A stretch of DNA of 64,000 bases from CAYXZQ01 sp963717515 (GTDB taxonomy: Archaea; Nanobdellota; Nanobdellia; Woesearchaeales; DSVV01): positions 868,001-932,000 of the forward strand of contig OY970338.1 of assembly GCA_963717515.1 (NCBI GenBank), read 5' to 3'. The stretch's first letter is position 1, and every line of letters begins with the position of its first letter. Shown one piece after another: positions 51,945 through 61,220 of the stretch. The position numbers and the translations under genes were made by a program. Below the pieces are notes generated by a model. The model was not told where the DNA came from, did no database searches, and saw only the letters and a list, made by a program, of their open reading frames with translations.

Positions 51945-53147
51945 ATGGCAGAAGCAAAGAGCAGTTTCATGAAAGGAATCACCCGGAACATTGTACTTCT
52001 CGGACTTGTGAGCTTGTTCACAGACCTCAGCAGCCAGATGGTCTTTCCGCTGATCCCGCTGTTCATGACAACAGTGCTCGGTGCTGGTGCGTTGGCAGTC
52101 GGAATTGTCGAGGGAGCTGCAGAATCAACTGCATCGCTTCTCAAGGTCGTATCAGGCTACTGGTCAGACCGGATAAGGAAGAGGAAGCCGTTTGTCATGT
52201 TCGGATATTCGCTGTCGACAATAACAAAACCGCTGTTCTCTCTTGCATATGTATGGCCATTCGTCCTGGTTATCAGGATAGTGGAGAGGATAGGCAAAGG
52301 CATACGGTCTGCTCCGAGAGATGCATTCGTCGCCGAATCCACTGATGAAAAGGTGATGGGGAAGGCATACGGATTTCATCGGGCGATGGACGGCCTGGGT
52401 TCGATACTCGGCGCTGTCATGGCTTTCATTCTCCTGCCTCTCCTCGGGTTCAGGAAGATATTCCTCTTTGCCTTCATACCCGGGATCCTTGCAGTGCTCG
52501 TGATATTATTCGTCAGGGAAAGGAAAGCTCAAACAAGAACAGCCCCGGGGAAGAAACCTGTGAAGCTGAGTTTCAGCAGGCTTCCGTCCAACCTGAAGAT
52601 GTTCATCATCGTAGCTTCAGTCTTCACGCTCGGCAATTTCGGGTATGCATTCCTGCTTCTCAAGGCGCAGAACATCGGGCTGTCCGACAATACTGCAATC
52701 CTTCTTTATGTGCTTTTCTATGTCGTCTATACCATATGCATAATACCTTCAGGCATACTGTCAGACAAGATAGGAAGGAAGCCGGTGCTTACGGTTGGCT
52801 ACCTAATCTTCGCGATAGTCTCTGTGGGGCTTTTCTTCACGACAGGCCTATATACTTTGCTTGCATTCTTCATAATCTATGGGATATTCTTTGCCATGAC
52901 AGACGGTGTGCAGAGGGCGTTTGTCGTCGACCTTGCGCCTAAGGACATGAAGGCGACTGCGCTTGGGACTTTCCATACAGCAGTAGGGTTGGTCGCATTG
53001 CCGGGCGGGCTGATAGCAGGGCTTCTTTGGGACAAGATAAGCCCACAGGCGACATTCATCTACGGCTTTGCCATGGCAGCAGTGTCACTTCTGATGTTCG
53101 GTTTTGTAAAAGTCGGGCCATTGGAAACAGAAGCACAGAAAAGCTGA
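51945..53147 (+). CDS. MFS transporter, 12-helix
   Basis: 400 residues, twelve helices. LFTDLSSQMVFPLIPLFMTTVLG starts helix 1; motif A GYWSDRIRKRKPFV and its second-half copy GILSDKIGRKPVL are clear, with RIVERIGKGIRSAPRDAFV between. This set fits a group of exporters often found in metal or metalloid loci. TATA-like TTTTTAAATACTCC lies before the ATG. No regulator is adjacent. Confidence 0.88.
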   Translation: MAEAKSSFMKGITRNIVLLGLVSLFTDLSSQMVFPLIPLFMTTVLGAGALAVGIVEGAAESTASLLKVVSGYWSDRIRKRKPFVMFGYSLSTITKPLFSLAYVWPFVLVIRIVERIGKGIRSAPRDAFVAESTDEKVMGKAYGFHRAMDGLGSILGAVMAFILLPLLGFRKIFLFAFIPGILAVLVILFVRERKAQTRTAPGKKPVKLSFSRLPSNLKMFIIVASVFTLGNFGYAFLLLKAQNIGLSDNTAILLYVLFYVVYTICIIPSGILSDKIGRKPVLTVGYLIFAIVSVGLFFTTGLYTLLAFFIIYGIFFAMTDGVQRAFVVDLAPKDMKATALGTFHTAVGLVALPGGLIAGLLWDKISPQATFIYGFAMAAVSLLMFGFVKVGPLETEAQKS

Positions 53148-53189
53148 ATCTCTGTCGAAATCCTGGTCAATCTTCTAGGAGGCACATCC

Positions 53190-54206
53190 CTACAGCCTGC
53201 CATACTCATGGAGCTTCCTTGCAATCAGCACGGCATTTAGGGCAGCACCCCTCAATAGCTGGTCACCGCAGACGAACATCCTGACACCCTTCCTATTGCC
53301 GTCAAGAGCCCTGATACGCCCGACTGCCACAGGATATACCCCTGTCGTGTTCGAGGGCATTGGATATTCCAGGTTTTGGGGGTCATCCCTCAACTTTATC
53401 ATGGGCTCTCTGCTTAACAGGGTCCTGTATTCGTCATAATCCACAGGATCCATTGTCTCCACAGCGATGTCCAGAGCATGGGAACGCAGCACAGGCACCC
53501 TGACGCAGGTGCTGGATATCCCAACCCTGTCGTCCAGGCCGAGTATCTTTCTTGTCTCCCATTTTATCTTCATCTCCTCTCTTGTGTAGCCGTTGTCCAT
53601 GAACTTGTCGATATGCGGAATCACATTGAAAGGCAGTGGATGCTGGAATTTCCTGTTGCCCATTGGCCTGCCGTCCAGGTAGTTCCTGGTCTCTTGAAGA
53701 AGCTCCTCTCTCCCGCCGTCGCCTGCTCCGCTTGCAGACTGCCATGTCGAGACTGTTATGTATTCGATGCCTGCCATCTCATCAAGCTTGTGAAGAGGGA
53801 GTGCAGCTATCGCCGTGGTGCAGTTCGGGTTGGCTATAAGCCTGGAAGGATGGTCCCTAAGGATGTGCCCGTTTATCTCAGGAACTATGAGGGGGATATC
53901 AGGCTCTTGCCTGAAAGCCTGGGAATTGTCGATCACATAACAATGCGATTCCATGGCCTTTTCCCGGTTTTTCCTGGACCAGTCGGCATTGATAGACCAG
54001 AAAGCAAGGTCAAGGCCAGAATAATCCGCATCTTCAGTCTTTTTCACCTCGATGATGCCAGAGGGCGTATCCATGACCGTGCCTGCCGACCGGCCTGCAT
54101 ATAGGGACATTGCCCCGACAGGAAACCTGATGTCGTCAAGCAACTTGAGCAACTCCTTTCCGACCCCGCCGGTCGCCCCGAAGATGCCTATTTTTATTTT
54201 CTTCAT
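53190..54206 (-). CDS. asd: Aspartate-semialdehyde dehydrogenase
   Basis: 338 residues. NADP loop GIFGATGGVGKELLKLL (8-24), the active Cys in NPNCTTAIAALPL, SGAGDGGREELLQE, and the substrate motif STCVRVPVLRSHALDI are all in place. It makes aspartate semialdehyde from aspartyl phosphate for Lys, Thr and Met. ATG start, single gene. It implies that this cell makes at least part of the aspartate family. Confidence 0.92.
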   Translation of the reverse strand: MKKIKIGIFGATGGVGKELLKLLDDIRFPVGAMSLYAGRSAGTVMDTPSGIIEVKKTEDADYSGLDLAFWSINADWSRKNREKAMESHCYVIDNSQAFRQEPDIPLIVPEINGHILRDHPSRLIANPNCTTAIAALPLHKLDEMAGIEYITVSTWQSASGAGDGGREELLQETRNYLDGRPMGNRKFQHPLPFNVIPHIDKFMDNGYTREEMKIKWETRKILGLDDRVGISSTCVRVPVLRSHALDIAVETMDPVDYDEYRTLLSREPMIKLRDDPQNLEYPMPSNTTGVYPVAVGRIRALDGNRKGVRMFVCGDQLLRGAALNAVLIARKLHEYGRL

Positions 54207-54389
54207 TTGTATACCAATAAGCTTTCAGAATATTTAAGGGTTATTGAACCAATTATGGACATCTATGTAATAATTATGGATATTTCTCCTCATAGTCATA
54301 AAAAAGGAATATTTAATAACTTCAACTGCTGTTGAATCCTTGGAAAATTATTAATATATGATGCGGATAGCAGGAAAAGGGTGATAATC

Positions 54390-55265
54390 GTGGGAGTAAA
54401 AGACCAATTGATTAAGATCAAGGACAACTGGCTGCTCATCGCGGCAGTGCTGCTGTTATTCATCTTCCTGTATTCGGGCGGGGTCAGGAACATTTCATAT
54501 TCAATGGATTCAGTCTCGCAGAAGATGGGAAGCGGAGCGATGTATGAATCAGCCGATTATAATTTAGCACCAAGCTATGCATCCAATGGGGATTTCGCCC
54601 CTGATGTCGAGGAGAGGAAGATAACCAGATCTGTAAGCCTGTCCTCAGAAGTCGAAAGAGGGGCTTTCCAGGATGCTGAACAGAGCCTCAAGGCCATTGT
54701 CTCCTCATCAGATTCATTCATCCTGAGCGAGAATGTCAACAGGTATGGGACTGACAGAAAAGAATATTTCCAGGGGAGCTACCAGCTCAAGGTCGACACA
54801 GCAAAGTACGATTCAGTCCTGTCCCAGCTCAAGGGGATCGGCGAGGTGCAGTCATTCAACGAGAACACCCAGGACGTCACAGGAACCTATACAAATACAG
54901 AGCTCAACCTGGAGACTGAAAAGTCAAGGCTTGCAAGATACCAGCAGATGTACGATGAGGCAAAGGATGTCGAAGACAAGATCAATATCAACGATCGCAT
55001 CTTCGATGAGGAGAGACGGATAAAATACATGGAAGACTCCCTGAAGAACATAGACCAGCGCATCGATTACTCGACTGTATATTTCACAATGACAGAGAAG
55101 AGATCAGAATATGCTGACATCGCAATGGTCAAGCTCTCGTCCCTTGTCAAAGATTTTGTAGGCAGCTTCAATGCGCTCCTGACTTTCCTCTTCACAGTGT
55201 TTCCATGGGCAGTGGTAGTATTGATAGGGGCAGTCGCATGGAGATTCTTCAGGCGAAGAGCTTAG
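54390..55265 (+). CDS. DUF4349 domain membrane protein
   Basis: 291 residues. An N-terminal helix (WLLIAAVLLLFIFLYSGG) and a C-terminal helix (LLTFLFTVFPWAVVVLIGAVAW) enclose an extracytoplasmic domain with ITRSVSLSSEVERGAF, YQLKVDTAKYDSVLSQLKGIGEV, QDVTGTYTNTELNL, a coiled coil (EEERRIKYMEDSLKNID) and IDYSTVYFTM, the DUF4349 pattern. Family role unclear, envelope-related. GTG at 54390 follows GGGTGATAATC; GTG at 54381 overlaps it. Confidence 0.87.
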   Translation: MGVKDQLIKIKDNWLLIAAVLLLFIFLYSGGVRNISYSMDSVSQKMGSGAMYESADYNLAPSYASNGDFAPDVEERKITRSVSLSSEVERGAFQDAEQSLKAIVSSSDSFILSENVNRYGTDRKEYFQGSYQLKVDTAKYDSVLSQLKGIGEVQSFNENTQDVTGTYTNTELNLETEKSRLARYQQMYDEAKDVEDKININDRIFDEERRIKYMEDSLKNIDQRIDYSTVYFTMTEKRSEYADIAMVKLSSLVKDFVGSFNALLTFLFTVFPWAVVVLIGAVAWRFFRRRA

Positions 55266-55280
55266 GATAGAAGGCAGATA

Positions 55281-55303
55281 TTTTTTTTTCTTTTTAATTT
55301 TAT
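55281..55303 (+). terminator. T-rich terminator
   Basis: Nine T then C, then TTTTTAATTT, 16 bases after the DUF4349 stop and before the convergent hydrolase gene. Archaeal T-run type. Confidence 0.6.
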
Positions 55304-55393
55304 TACCGATTATCTTTGGCTGCTGTCACGGCATTGCTGCACTTTATGCACTTTTTCTCCTGCAATATTCCCGAAAGATGCCCCGCCTGATTT

Positions 55394-56128
55394 TCAGGGT
55401 GCCTGCCTGAGGTTCCCGGCAAAGAATTCCAGGGTCTTCTTCCAGGCATCGGCAGTCTCTTTCTCTGCATATGTGTTCCCTGTAGGATTGGCGAATGCAT
55501 GGCCGACGCCATCATAGACATGGATGCTGTTCCTTATACCGAGGCTGTCCAAAATCTTCCTGAACTCTTCCACTGATGACACAGTGACATTTGTATCGGT
55601 GCTTCCGAAGATGCCGAGGACAGGGCCTTTGAATTTTTTCAGCATGTCCTTGTCAGATACCAGATTGCCGTAATATATCACTGTAGCATCAATCTTCTCA
55701 TTGAGGCTGAGCTGAAGCGATTGGCCGCCTCCGAAACACCATCCTATCGAGCCTATCTTTCCGACATCATCAAGCCCTCTCAGGTATTGCACAGCAGCCT
55801 TCATCTTCTTTACAGCTTCGTCAGGGTTGCTCCTGACCATTGTCGCCAGCTCCATGGCCTTTGAAGGCTCTGTTGCGACCTCGCCGCCAAACAGGTCAAC
55901 TGCGAACACGACATACCCTTTGTCAGCAAGTATCCTGGCAGTCCTCTTTATATGGTCATTGAGCCCCCACCATTCGTGTATCATGACTATTCCTGGGTAT
56001 TTCCCCCCATCTCCGGGTCTTGCTAGATACCCTGGTGCTTTTCCTTCAATATCTTCTGATTCCACTGACTGGCCTGGATCAGGACCATACGGACTTTTAT
56101 TTCCAGTATCCGATGTTTTTTCATCCAT
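55394..56128 (-). CDS. Dienelactone hydrolase family protein
   Basis: 244 residues, alpha/beta hydrolase. The nucleophile is Cys in GSIGWCFGGGQSLQL, the acid Asp in IFGSTDTNVTVSS and the base His in GVGHAFANP, with MIHEWWGLNDHIK at the oxyanion side. A Cys in place of Ser is the DLH mark. No signal peptide. ATG at 56128 follows GAGGTAATTGAA. Confidence 0.88.
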   Translation of the reverse strand: MDEKTSDTGNKSPYGPDPGQSVESEDIEGKAPGYLARPGDGGKYPGIVMIHEWWGLNDHIKRTARILADKGYVVFAVDLFGGEVATEPSKAMELATMVRSNPDEAVKKMKAAVQYLRGLDDVGKIGSIGWCFGGGQSLQLSLNEKIDATVIYYGNLVSDKDMLKKFKGPVLGIFGSTDTNVTVSSVEEFRKILDSLGIRNSIHVYDGVGHAFANPTGNTYAEKETADAWKKTLEFFAGNLRQAP

Positions 56129-56211
56129 TTCAATTACCTCCAAGATTCAAAAATGCTTTCATTATAAGCAAGATAAATAAGAGCCTCGCTACATGCCCTG
56201 AATTCTGGCTC

Positions 56212-56670
56212 CTATTCGACAATGAAGGTTCCTTTCATGCCTTTCTGCCTATGGCTGTCTACACTGCAGTAATACTCAAACGTGCCCTTCTTGTCGGCGA
56301 CAAATTCGACAGAAGCAGACTGCCCTGTATTTACCCTGTCAGTATGGGCATTGAACTCATCGAGAACCCAGTCGTGGAACCCACCGGCGCTTGTCAATGT
56401 TATCTTCACTGTGTCACCCTCCTTGACTGTAAGCACAGGCGCATCCTGGCCATCCATGGAGAACTTGAAATTCTCGCCAGTCAGGCCAAAGGACACTACA
56501 TTGCCGCCCTGGCTTCCAGCTGCCTGGTCCTGGCCCGTCACTGCTGCCTGTACAGGCTGGCTGCCAGATGCAGGGACCTGGCCTGCCGTGGTCGTCTGGA
56601 CCGTCTGACTGCAGCCATAAACCAAAAGCAATGCCAAAAGCAATTCCGATGCAATAATTATTTTTTTCAT
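56212..56670 (-). CDS. Second cupredoxin lipoprotein
   Basis: 152 residues. A lipobox signal (LLLVYGC) and a Ser/Gln/Ala linker precede a cupredoxin domain. Ligands are His in GGFHDWVL, then Cys in YYCSVDSHRQKGM, His four residues later and Met. The loop between Cys and Met is longer than in the copy at 51160 and fits the plastocyanin/nitrosocyanin-like type. Anchored electron carrier; partner unknown. Confidence 0.85.
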   Translation of the reverse strand: MKKIIIASELLLALLLVYGCSQTVQTTTAGQVPASGSQPVQAAVTGQDQAAGSQGGNVVSFGLTGENFKFSMDGQDAPVLTVKEGDTVKITLTSAGGFHDWVLDEFNAHTDRVNTGQSASVEFVADKKGTFEYYCSVDSHRQKGMKGTFIVE

Positions 56671-56838
56671 GTTTCATCACTCCCCTATACTTGCAGAATA
56701 TTATCGTTGCAACGGTACAACGATCAATAAGTTGTGTGAATAGCATTATTATAATAATTGATGTAAAAGCCTTAAACAAATTGTTTAATATTCAAGCTGT
56801 GAGCCTGGCAGAGGCATCATCCAGCGGATGAATTTCAA

Positions 56839-57912
56839 CTAAGCCCTCTGTGCCGTGAACCTTGAATATGCCGCATTGAGCGCTTTCTCAAGTCTTTCGG
56901 CGTCCCGGGTGCTCTTTATAAGTTCCATTGCAGCATCGTAGTATCTTTTCCTGCCGTCATCTGATATATTCCTGCGGCCATCGACAGCTGCCCTCCCTAT
57001 TGCCAAGATAAACTCTCTCAGGATGTAACCCTCGACATTCTTCTGGGTTGTGCTCTGCACTGAAATGTCAATCGGCTCCATGCCGCAATAATATTTCGTC
57101 AGCCTACGCAAGGTCACGTCATTGATTTTCCTGTCAATCTCCCTGCACACCTCGCCATATGTCAGGATATCATCCAAAGAATAAATCTTTTCATCACTCC
57201 TTCCAATATTGGCATATCTGACTTTGATCTCTGCAACCATATTTTCAAACTTGATGGGATTTTTCTTTGCATAAGCTCTCATGTCCTTCCCAGGCAGCTT
57301 CCTTGCAAGAAAGAGAAAGGGCACGACCAGGTCTTTGATGATATCATTTGACCAGAATTTCTCTTGACTTACCCTGTATTCAATCCTGCGGAGAATCTCG
57401 CCCGGCGAAAGCCTGACCCCCATATTCCTGAGGTCATCACCGCCTGACTCAAATATCATCTGCCCTGATCTTCTGTCAAATATGTTGTGAGAGACCTTCA
57501 GGAATGCGTTTAGATTGTACTGGCTCTCTTCATCACCAGGATCCCAGGGCTTATCGGGACTTGGCAGGGACTCTATCATCTTATCGACATCCAACAAATC
57601 GGATCTGCCAATCTGCCCCCTGTTTTTCAGATATGATTCAAGATATGGTTTTCCGTCCATGAGGCCCTCAACCGTGGAAAACAGGAGATTCATGCCGTCC
57701 CCTGCTATCGCTTTCTCGATGGCATCAATCAATTCCCCGACCCCGAACCTTTTTTCTGTCCTGTACCTGACTTTTGGGTCAGGCGGACCCAGGATATATT
57801 TTATTGCTATCTTTCTGAGGGTGGATTCACTCACGCATCTGCCCATAATCTCGTGCGCTTCGGGGATGTTTACCTTCATTTCATCTGGATGGATTACGTC
57901 ATCTATGGCCAT
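56839..57912 (-). CDS. Hypothetical soluble protein, 357 aa
   Basis: No family recognised. It is helical and charged, with no membrane segment or signal peptide. Repeated-looking parts are LRKIAIKYILGPPDPKVRYRTEKRF near 50-75 and LRRLTKYYCGMEPIDISVQSTTQ near 265-290, each with a hydrophobic-RR/RK, Y, G/P pattern, so it may hold two copies of one fold. ATG at 57912 is leaderless after ATTTAAATCC. It lies alone between a cupredoxin and a regulator. Confidence 0.75.
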   Translation of the reverse strand: MAIDDVIHPDEMKVNIPEAHEIMGRCVSESTLRKIAIKYILGPPDPKVRYRTEKRFGVGELIDAIEKAIAGDGMNLLFSTVEGLMDGKPYLESYLKNRGQIGRSDLLDVDKMIESLPSPDKPWDPGDEESQYNLNAFLKVSHNIFDRRSGQMIFESGGDDLRNMGVRLSPGEILRRIEYRVSQEKFWSNDIIKDLVVPFLFLARKLPGKDMRAYAKKNPIKFENMVAEIKVRYANIGRSDEKIYSLDDILTYGEVCREIDRKINDVTLRRLTKYYCGMEPIDISVQSTTQKNVEGYILREFILAIGRAAVDGRRNISDDGRKRYYDAAMELIKSTRDAERLEKALNAAYSRFTAQRA

Positions 57913-58083
57913 TACCTGGTGGAAAATATCTGGATTTAAATATCTTAGTTTTAATACCACTACCGAAGAGCAACTTTTAAGTGGTGCCTGGTCAGAGTCT
58001 CGCAGAGAAATCCCTCATCAACACCCCGGACCAGACTCATTTCGAAACCCTTATAAAATCTCCATGCTTATTTAAGCACCAAC

Positions 58084-58368
58084 ATGAGAAACCTGATATG
58101 GTATCTAGTCGGTGGCACAAGAGGCGGGATGACAAGAGGGAGGATAATAAGCCTCCTGAAGGACAGGCCCTCCAACATGAACAGGATTGCAAAAGAGCTC
58201 AGCCTCGACTACAAGACAGTGCTCCACCATGTGAGGATACTTGAGAAGAACAACATCATTGAGGCGATAGAGAAAGGCAAATACGGCGCAGTGTATTTCC
58301 TGACTGACATAATGAAGCACCACAACAGCGATTTTCTGGAGATATGGGGCAGATTTGGGAAACAATAG
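58084..58368 (+). CDS. Winged-helix regulator, 94 aa
   Basis: GGMTRGRIISLLKDRPSNMNRIAKELSLDYKTVLHHVRILEKNNII then the wing KGKYGAVYFL: an ArsR-type archaeal winged helix. The C-terminal segment (KHHNSDFLEIWGRFG) has a His pair. TTTATTTAAGC and TTATAAAATC precede the ATG. It leads a short run of secreted and membrane proteins up to the exported MsrAB. Confidence 0.8.
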   Translation: MRNLIWYLVGGTRGGMTRGRIISLLKDRPSNMNRIAKELSLDYKTVLHHVRILEKNNIIEAIEKGKYGAVYFLTDIMKHHNSDFLEIWGRFGKQ

Positions 58369-58438
58369 GGCAGAATCCCGGAATACTCATATTAATGACC
58401 TTATCTGTACCATGATAAAATTCATGGAGGTCGAGGAT

Positions 58439-58729
58439 ATGAAAAAGATTGCATTCGGACTTATTTTGGGATTGATGGTGATGTCCATCGGAGCACTCGC
58501 ACTGCCTGTCCAGAAGACGGACGGCTTTGTATGTCCGGTGATAAAGACTGATGCAGTCCTGAATTCGCCAAAGGGAGCAGCAATCGGAGAAGGGCACTTC
58601 ACCATAGGAGGGCCTGATGTCAATGTCCCGCTGCATGCCACCAATGGCGACGGGGCAGGCACACCACCAGGACCCCACTCAGCCCCTGGTGACATCGGCT
58701 ATACAGCAGTCTGGGCTAAGCAGGGTTGA
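58439..58729 (+). CDS. Small secreted protein with unknown repeat-poor domain, 96 aa
   Basis: A signal peptide (MKKIAFGLILGLMVMSIGALA) is followed by a compact domain: VCPVIKTDAVLNSPKG, GEGHFTIGGPDVNVPLHATN and GPHSAPGDIGYTAVW. The many Gly, Pro, His and the single Cys hint at a metal or cofactor site, but no family is certain. GAGGTCGAGG precedes the ATG. A T-run follows directly. Confidence 0.65.
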   Translation: MKKIAFGLILGLMVMSIGALALPVQKTDGFVCPVIKTDAVLNSPKGAAIGEGHFTIGGPDVNVPLHATNGDGAGTPPGPHSAPGDIGYTAVWAKQG

Positions 58730-58744
58730 TTTTTTTTATTTTTT
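58730..58744 (+). terminator. T-rich terminator
   Basis: TTTTTTTTATTTTTT begins right after the TGA of the secreted protein gene. Confidence 0.6.
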
Positions 58745-58792
58745 CCAATTAAACCGAAAATTTATTAAGGAAGGGATTCATAATGACTCAAA

Positions 58793-59077
58793 ATGGCAAT
58801 GATAATGGTCATGACAACGATTGCTACAGCACTGTCAGCCCTGATGCTCGCCGTGCTCCTCTGGATATATGTGAAAAATTTCAGGCAGATAAAGTCAAAA
58901 TTCACCGCAGGGCTGATGGTATTTGCAGGGCTCATGCTCCTTCAGAACATCGTGTCGCTGTATTATTACTTCACGATGATGGACCTGTATGTCGCCCAGG
59001 TGTCTGTACAGGTTTTGATATACAGCCTGCTCCAGATGGTTGCATACATAGTGCTGCTGTTCATAACCCTGGATTGA
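58793..59077 (+). CDS. Three-helix membrane protein, 94 aa
   Basis: Three hydrophobic segments (MIMVMTTIATALSALMLAVLLWIYV, AGLMVFAGLMLLQNIVSLYYYF, VQVLIYSLLQMVAYIVLLFI) with little else. This plan is common in archaea next to a winged-helix regulator. ATTTATTAAGG lies about 25 bases before the ATG. Function unknown. Confidence 0.68.
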   Translation: MAMIMVMTTIATALSALMLAVLLWIYVKNFRQIKSKFTAGLMVFAGLMLLQNIVSLYYYFTMMDLYVAQVSVQVLIYSLLQMVAYIVLLFITLD

Positions 59078-59126
59078 CAGGCAGGCAAAGTCATTTCCCA
59101 TTTAGAAATTCTTGGAGGCGATTGAG

Positions 59127-60332
59127 ATGAAAAGGCTATTGATACTATTCGGTCTGCTCGCAATAGCAGGATGCGCGACCAGGATCACGGACTATTCACC
59201 GGGAAGGATGCCTGATGCAGGCGTGAAAGAAGCGATTTCACAGGCAGATGCCGGCATGAAACCTGAACCTAAGCTTGATGTCGCGACATTCTCAGGAGGC
59301 TGTTTCTGGTGTGTCGAGTCCACGTTCGAGCATTATGACGGAGTAGATAGAGTCATCTCAGGGTATACCGGAGGTAATGAGACTGATCCGACATATGAGG
59401 ATGTAGCTTCAGGGAAGACAGGGCACATGGAATCTGTCCAGGTGTTCTACGATCCGGAGAGGATATCCTACAATGACCTTCTCGAGATATACTGGAGGAT
59501 GATAGACCCGACAGACCCGGGAGGCTCGTTTGCTGACAGAGGGACTCAGTACAGGTCGGCGATATTCTATTACACTGACGAACAGAAGAGGCTAGCCGAG
59601 GAATCGAAGCAGAACCTGGAAGCATCAGGCAGGTATGATAAGCCGATAGTCACTGAGATCAGGCCAGCGATGGAATTCTATCCAGCAGAGGCCTATCAGC
59701 AGGATTATTCTGACAAGCACCCTGTAAGCTATAACCTCTACAGGTTCGCCTCTGGCAGGGACCAGTACTTCAAGCAGATCTGGGGGGCAGACAAGGACTA
59801 CGTCCCTGAAGATGCTGCCGCATCCTCCGACAGCATGGACAATTCAGATAAGGAAACTAATGATGATGAGATGAGCAGGGCCAGCCCCTGGCAGGAGTAT
59901 GTCAAGCCGGGTGATGATGAGCTGCAGAAGGTCTTGACTCCCCTTCAATACATGGTCACCCAGAATGACGGGACAGAGACGCCGTTCGACAATGAGTACT
60001 GGAACAACCATGAGGATGGAATATACGTCGACATCCTGTCTGGCGAGCCCCTCTTCTCATCAACAGACAAGTTCGAGTCAGGAACAGGCTGGCCGAGCTT
60101 CACAAAGCCGCTCGAGCCGGACGATATCGTCGAGAAGACAGACAAATCCCTGTTCATTACGAGGACAGAGGTAAGAAGCAGGTTCAGCGATGATCACCTG
60201 GGCCATGTCTTCGATGACGGGCCAAAGCCTACAGGCCTCCGATACTGCATGAACTCTGCTGCGCTCAGGTTCATACCGAAAGATGAGATGGAAAAGGAGG
60301 GATATGGGAGATACCTGTTCCTTTTTTCATAG
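59127..60332 (+). CDS. msrAB: Exported MsrA-MsrB fusion (methionine sulfoxide reductase)
   Basis: 401 residues. A lipoprotein signal with lipobox (LAIAGC) is followed by MsrA with SGGCFWCVESTFEHYDGV (catalytic Cys) and DRGTQYRSAIFY, a Ser/Asp-rich linker (DAAASSDSMDNSDK), then MsrB with GTGWPSFTKPL, SDDHLGHVFDDGPKPTGLRYCMNSAALRF. Unlike the cytoplasmic MsrB here it lacks the two zinc CxxC pairs. It should repair Met-S-O and Met-R-O on surface proteins, with electrons perhaps from the CcdA/thioredoxin pair at 37-40 kb. Confidence 0.93.
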   Translation: MKRLLILFGLLAIAGCATRITDYSPGRMPDAGVKEAISQADAGMKPEPKLDVATFSGGCFWCVESTFEHYDGVDRVISGYTGGNETDPTYEDVASGKTGHMESVQVFYDPERISYNDLLEIYWRMIDPTDPGGSFADRGTQYRSAIFYYTDEQKRLAEESKQNLEASGRYDKPIVTEIRPAMEFYPAEAYQQDYSDKHPVSYNLYRFASGRDQYFKQIWGADKDYVPEDAAASSDSMDNSDKETNDDEMSRASPWQEYVKPGDDELQKVLTPLQYMVTQNDGTETPFDNEYWNNHEDGIYVDILSGEPLFSSTDKFESGTGWPSFTKPLEPDDIVEKTDKSLFITRTEVRSRFSDDHLGHVFDDGPKPTGLRYCMNSAALRFIPKDEMEKEGYGRYLFLFS

Positions 60333-60443
60333 GGCTTTTTGCTTTTCCCCCATTTTTTAATATCGTTCAATCCTAATTTCTGAGCAACTTACTTAATTTA
60401 TGGCTTAATATATATCATGCTAAATATTTTTGGTGCGTAATTT

Positions 60444-61022
60444 TCATGATATCTTGCTTGCAAGTTTGATAATTTCAGAGAATAAATTGCTGACCTGTCC
60501 TTTAAACGAGAAGAGGATAATAGCAACTATCAACGATACTGCTAAGCTGCCTGCAATGTCCAGGGGAAAGTGCAATCCGCAGTAAATCCTGGCAAACCCT
60601 ACAGCCAATGCCATAATGGCAAAGCATAACCCCTGCCAATATCTTCTCAGAAAGAACAGTGTAAACATTACAGAGAACAGTATCAGCGCATGATCGCTGG
60701 GAAATGAGCTGTCTGGAGCATACTGTATCAGTAGGGTTCCAAGCCCAAGCATGAACGGGCGCGGGTGGAAATAAAAAAATCCGATGATCCAGCCGACAAG
60801 CAAAGACACCACTGTGGCAGAAAATATGAACAACGCCTGCATCCTGCCATCAATCCCGGCCTTACCAGCCACCTTGTCTCTGAACCATAAATATATTAGA
60901 TAAAATGGCACAAGATAAACCAAATACTTTGCAAGAAAGACCATGGTACCATCCAACAATCCGGACTTTCCAGCTAGGCCATTTATCAAACCATACAAGG
61001 CAATGTTAGGATCATATACCAT
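60444..61022 (-). CDS. PAP2-family phosphatase (BcrC-like)
   Basis: 192 residues, six helices. The three catalytic motifs are RPFMLGLG after YFHP (the KX6RP variant), SFPSDHALILFSVMF (the PSGH variant) and RIYCGLHFPLDIAGS (SRxxxxxHxxxD). These dephosphorylate polyprenyl diphosphate or phosphatidic acid at the membrane. A second, differing PAP2-like enzyme lies at 43913. Confidence 0.88.
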   Translation of the reverse strand: MVYDPNIALYGLINGLAGKSGLLDGTMVFLAKYLVYLVPFYLIYLWFRDKVAGKAGIDGRMQALFIFSATVVSLLVGWIIGFFYFHPRPFMLGLGTLLIQYAPDSSFPSDHALILFSVMFTLFFLRRYWQGLCFAIMALAVGFARIYCGLHFPLDIAGSLAVSLIVAIILFSFKGQVSNLFSEIIKLASKIS

Positions 61023-61220
61023 AGCAAATGAGCTTGCACATCCGCTCGTTTAATAATGTTTTGGTATATTATTCAAGAATTATGCTCAACTCTTCTTGAT
61101 TCTCCCTGTCCAGCAGGCAGATATTTCCCAGGGACAGCGCTTCAATGGAAGTTCATGGGGTCAATGGGCTGACCAATATCTTTAAATATTACAATGCCCC
61201 GGCATGTCCCGGGTGATAAC

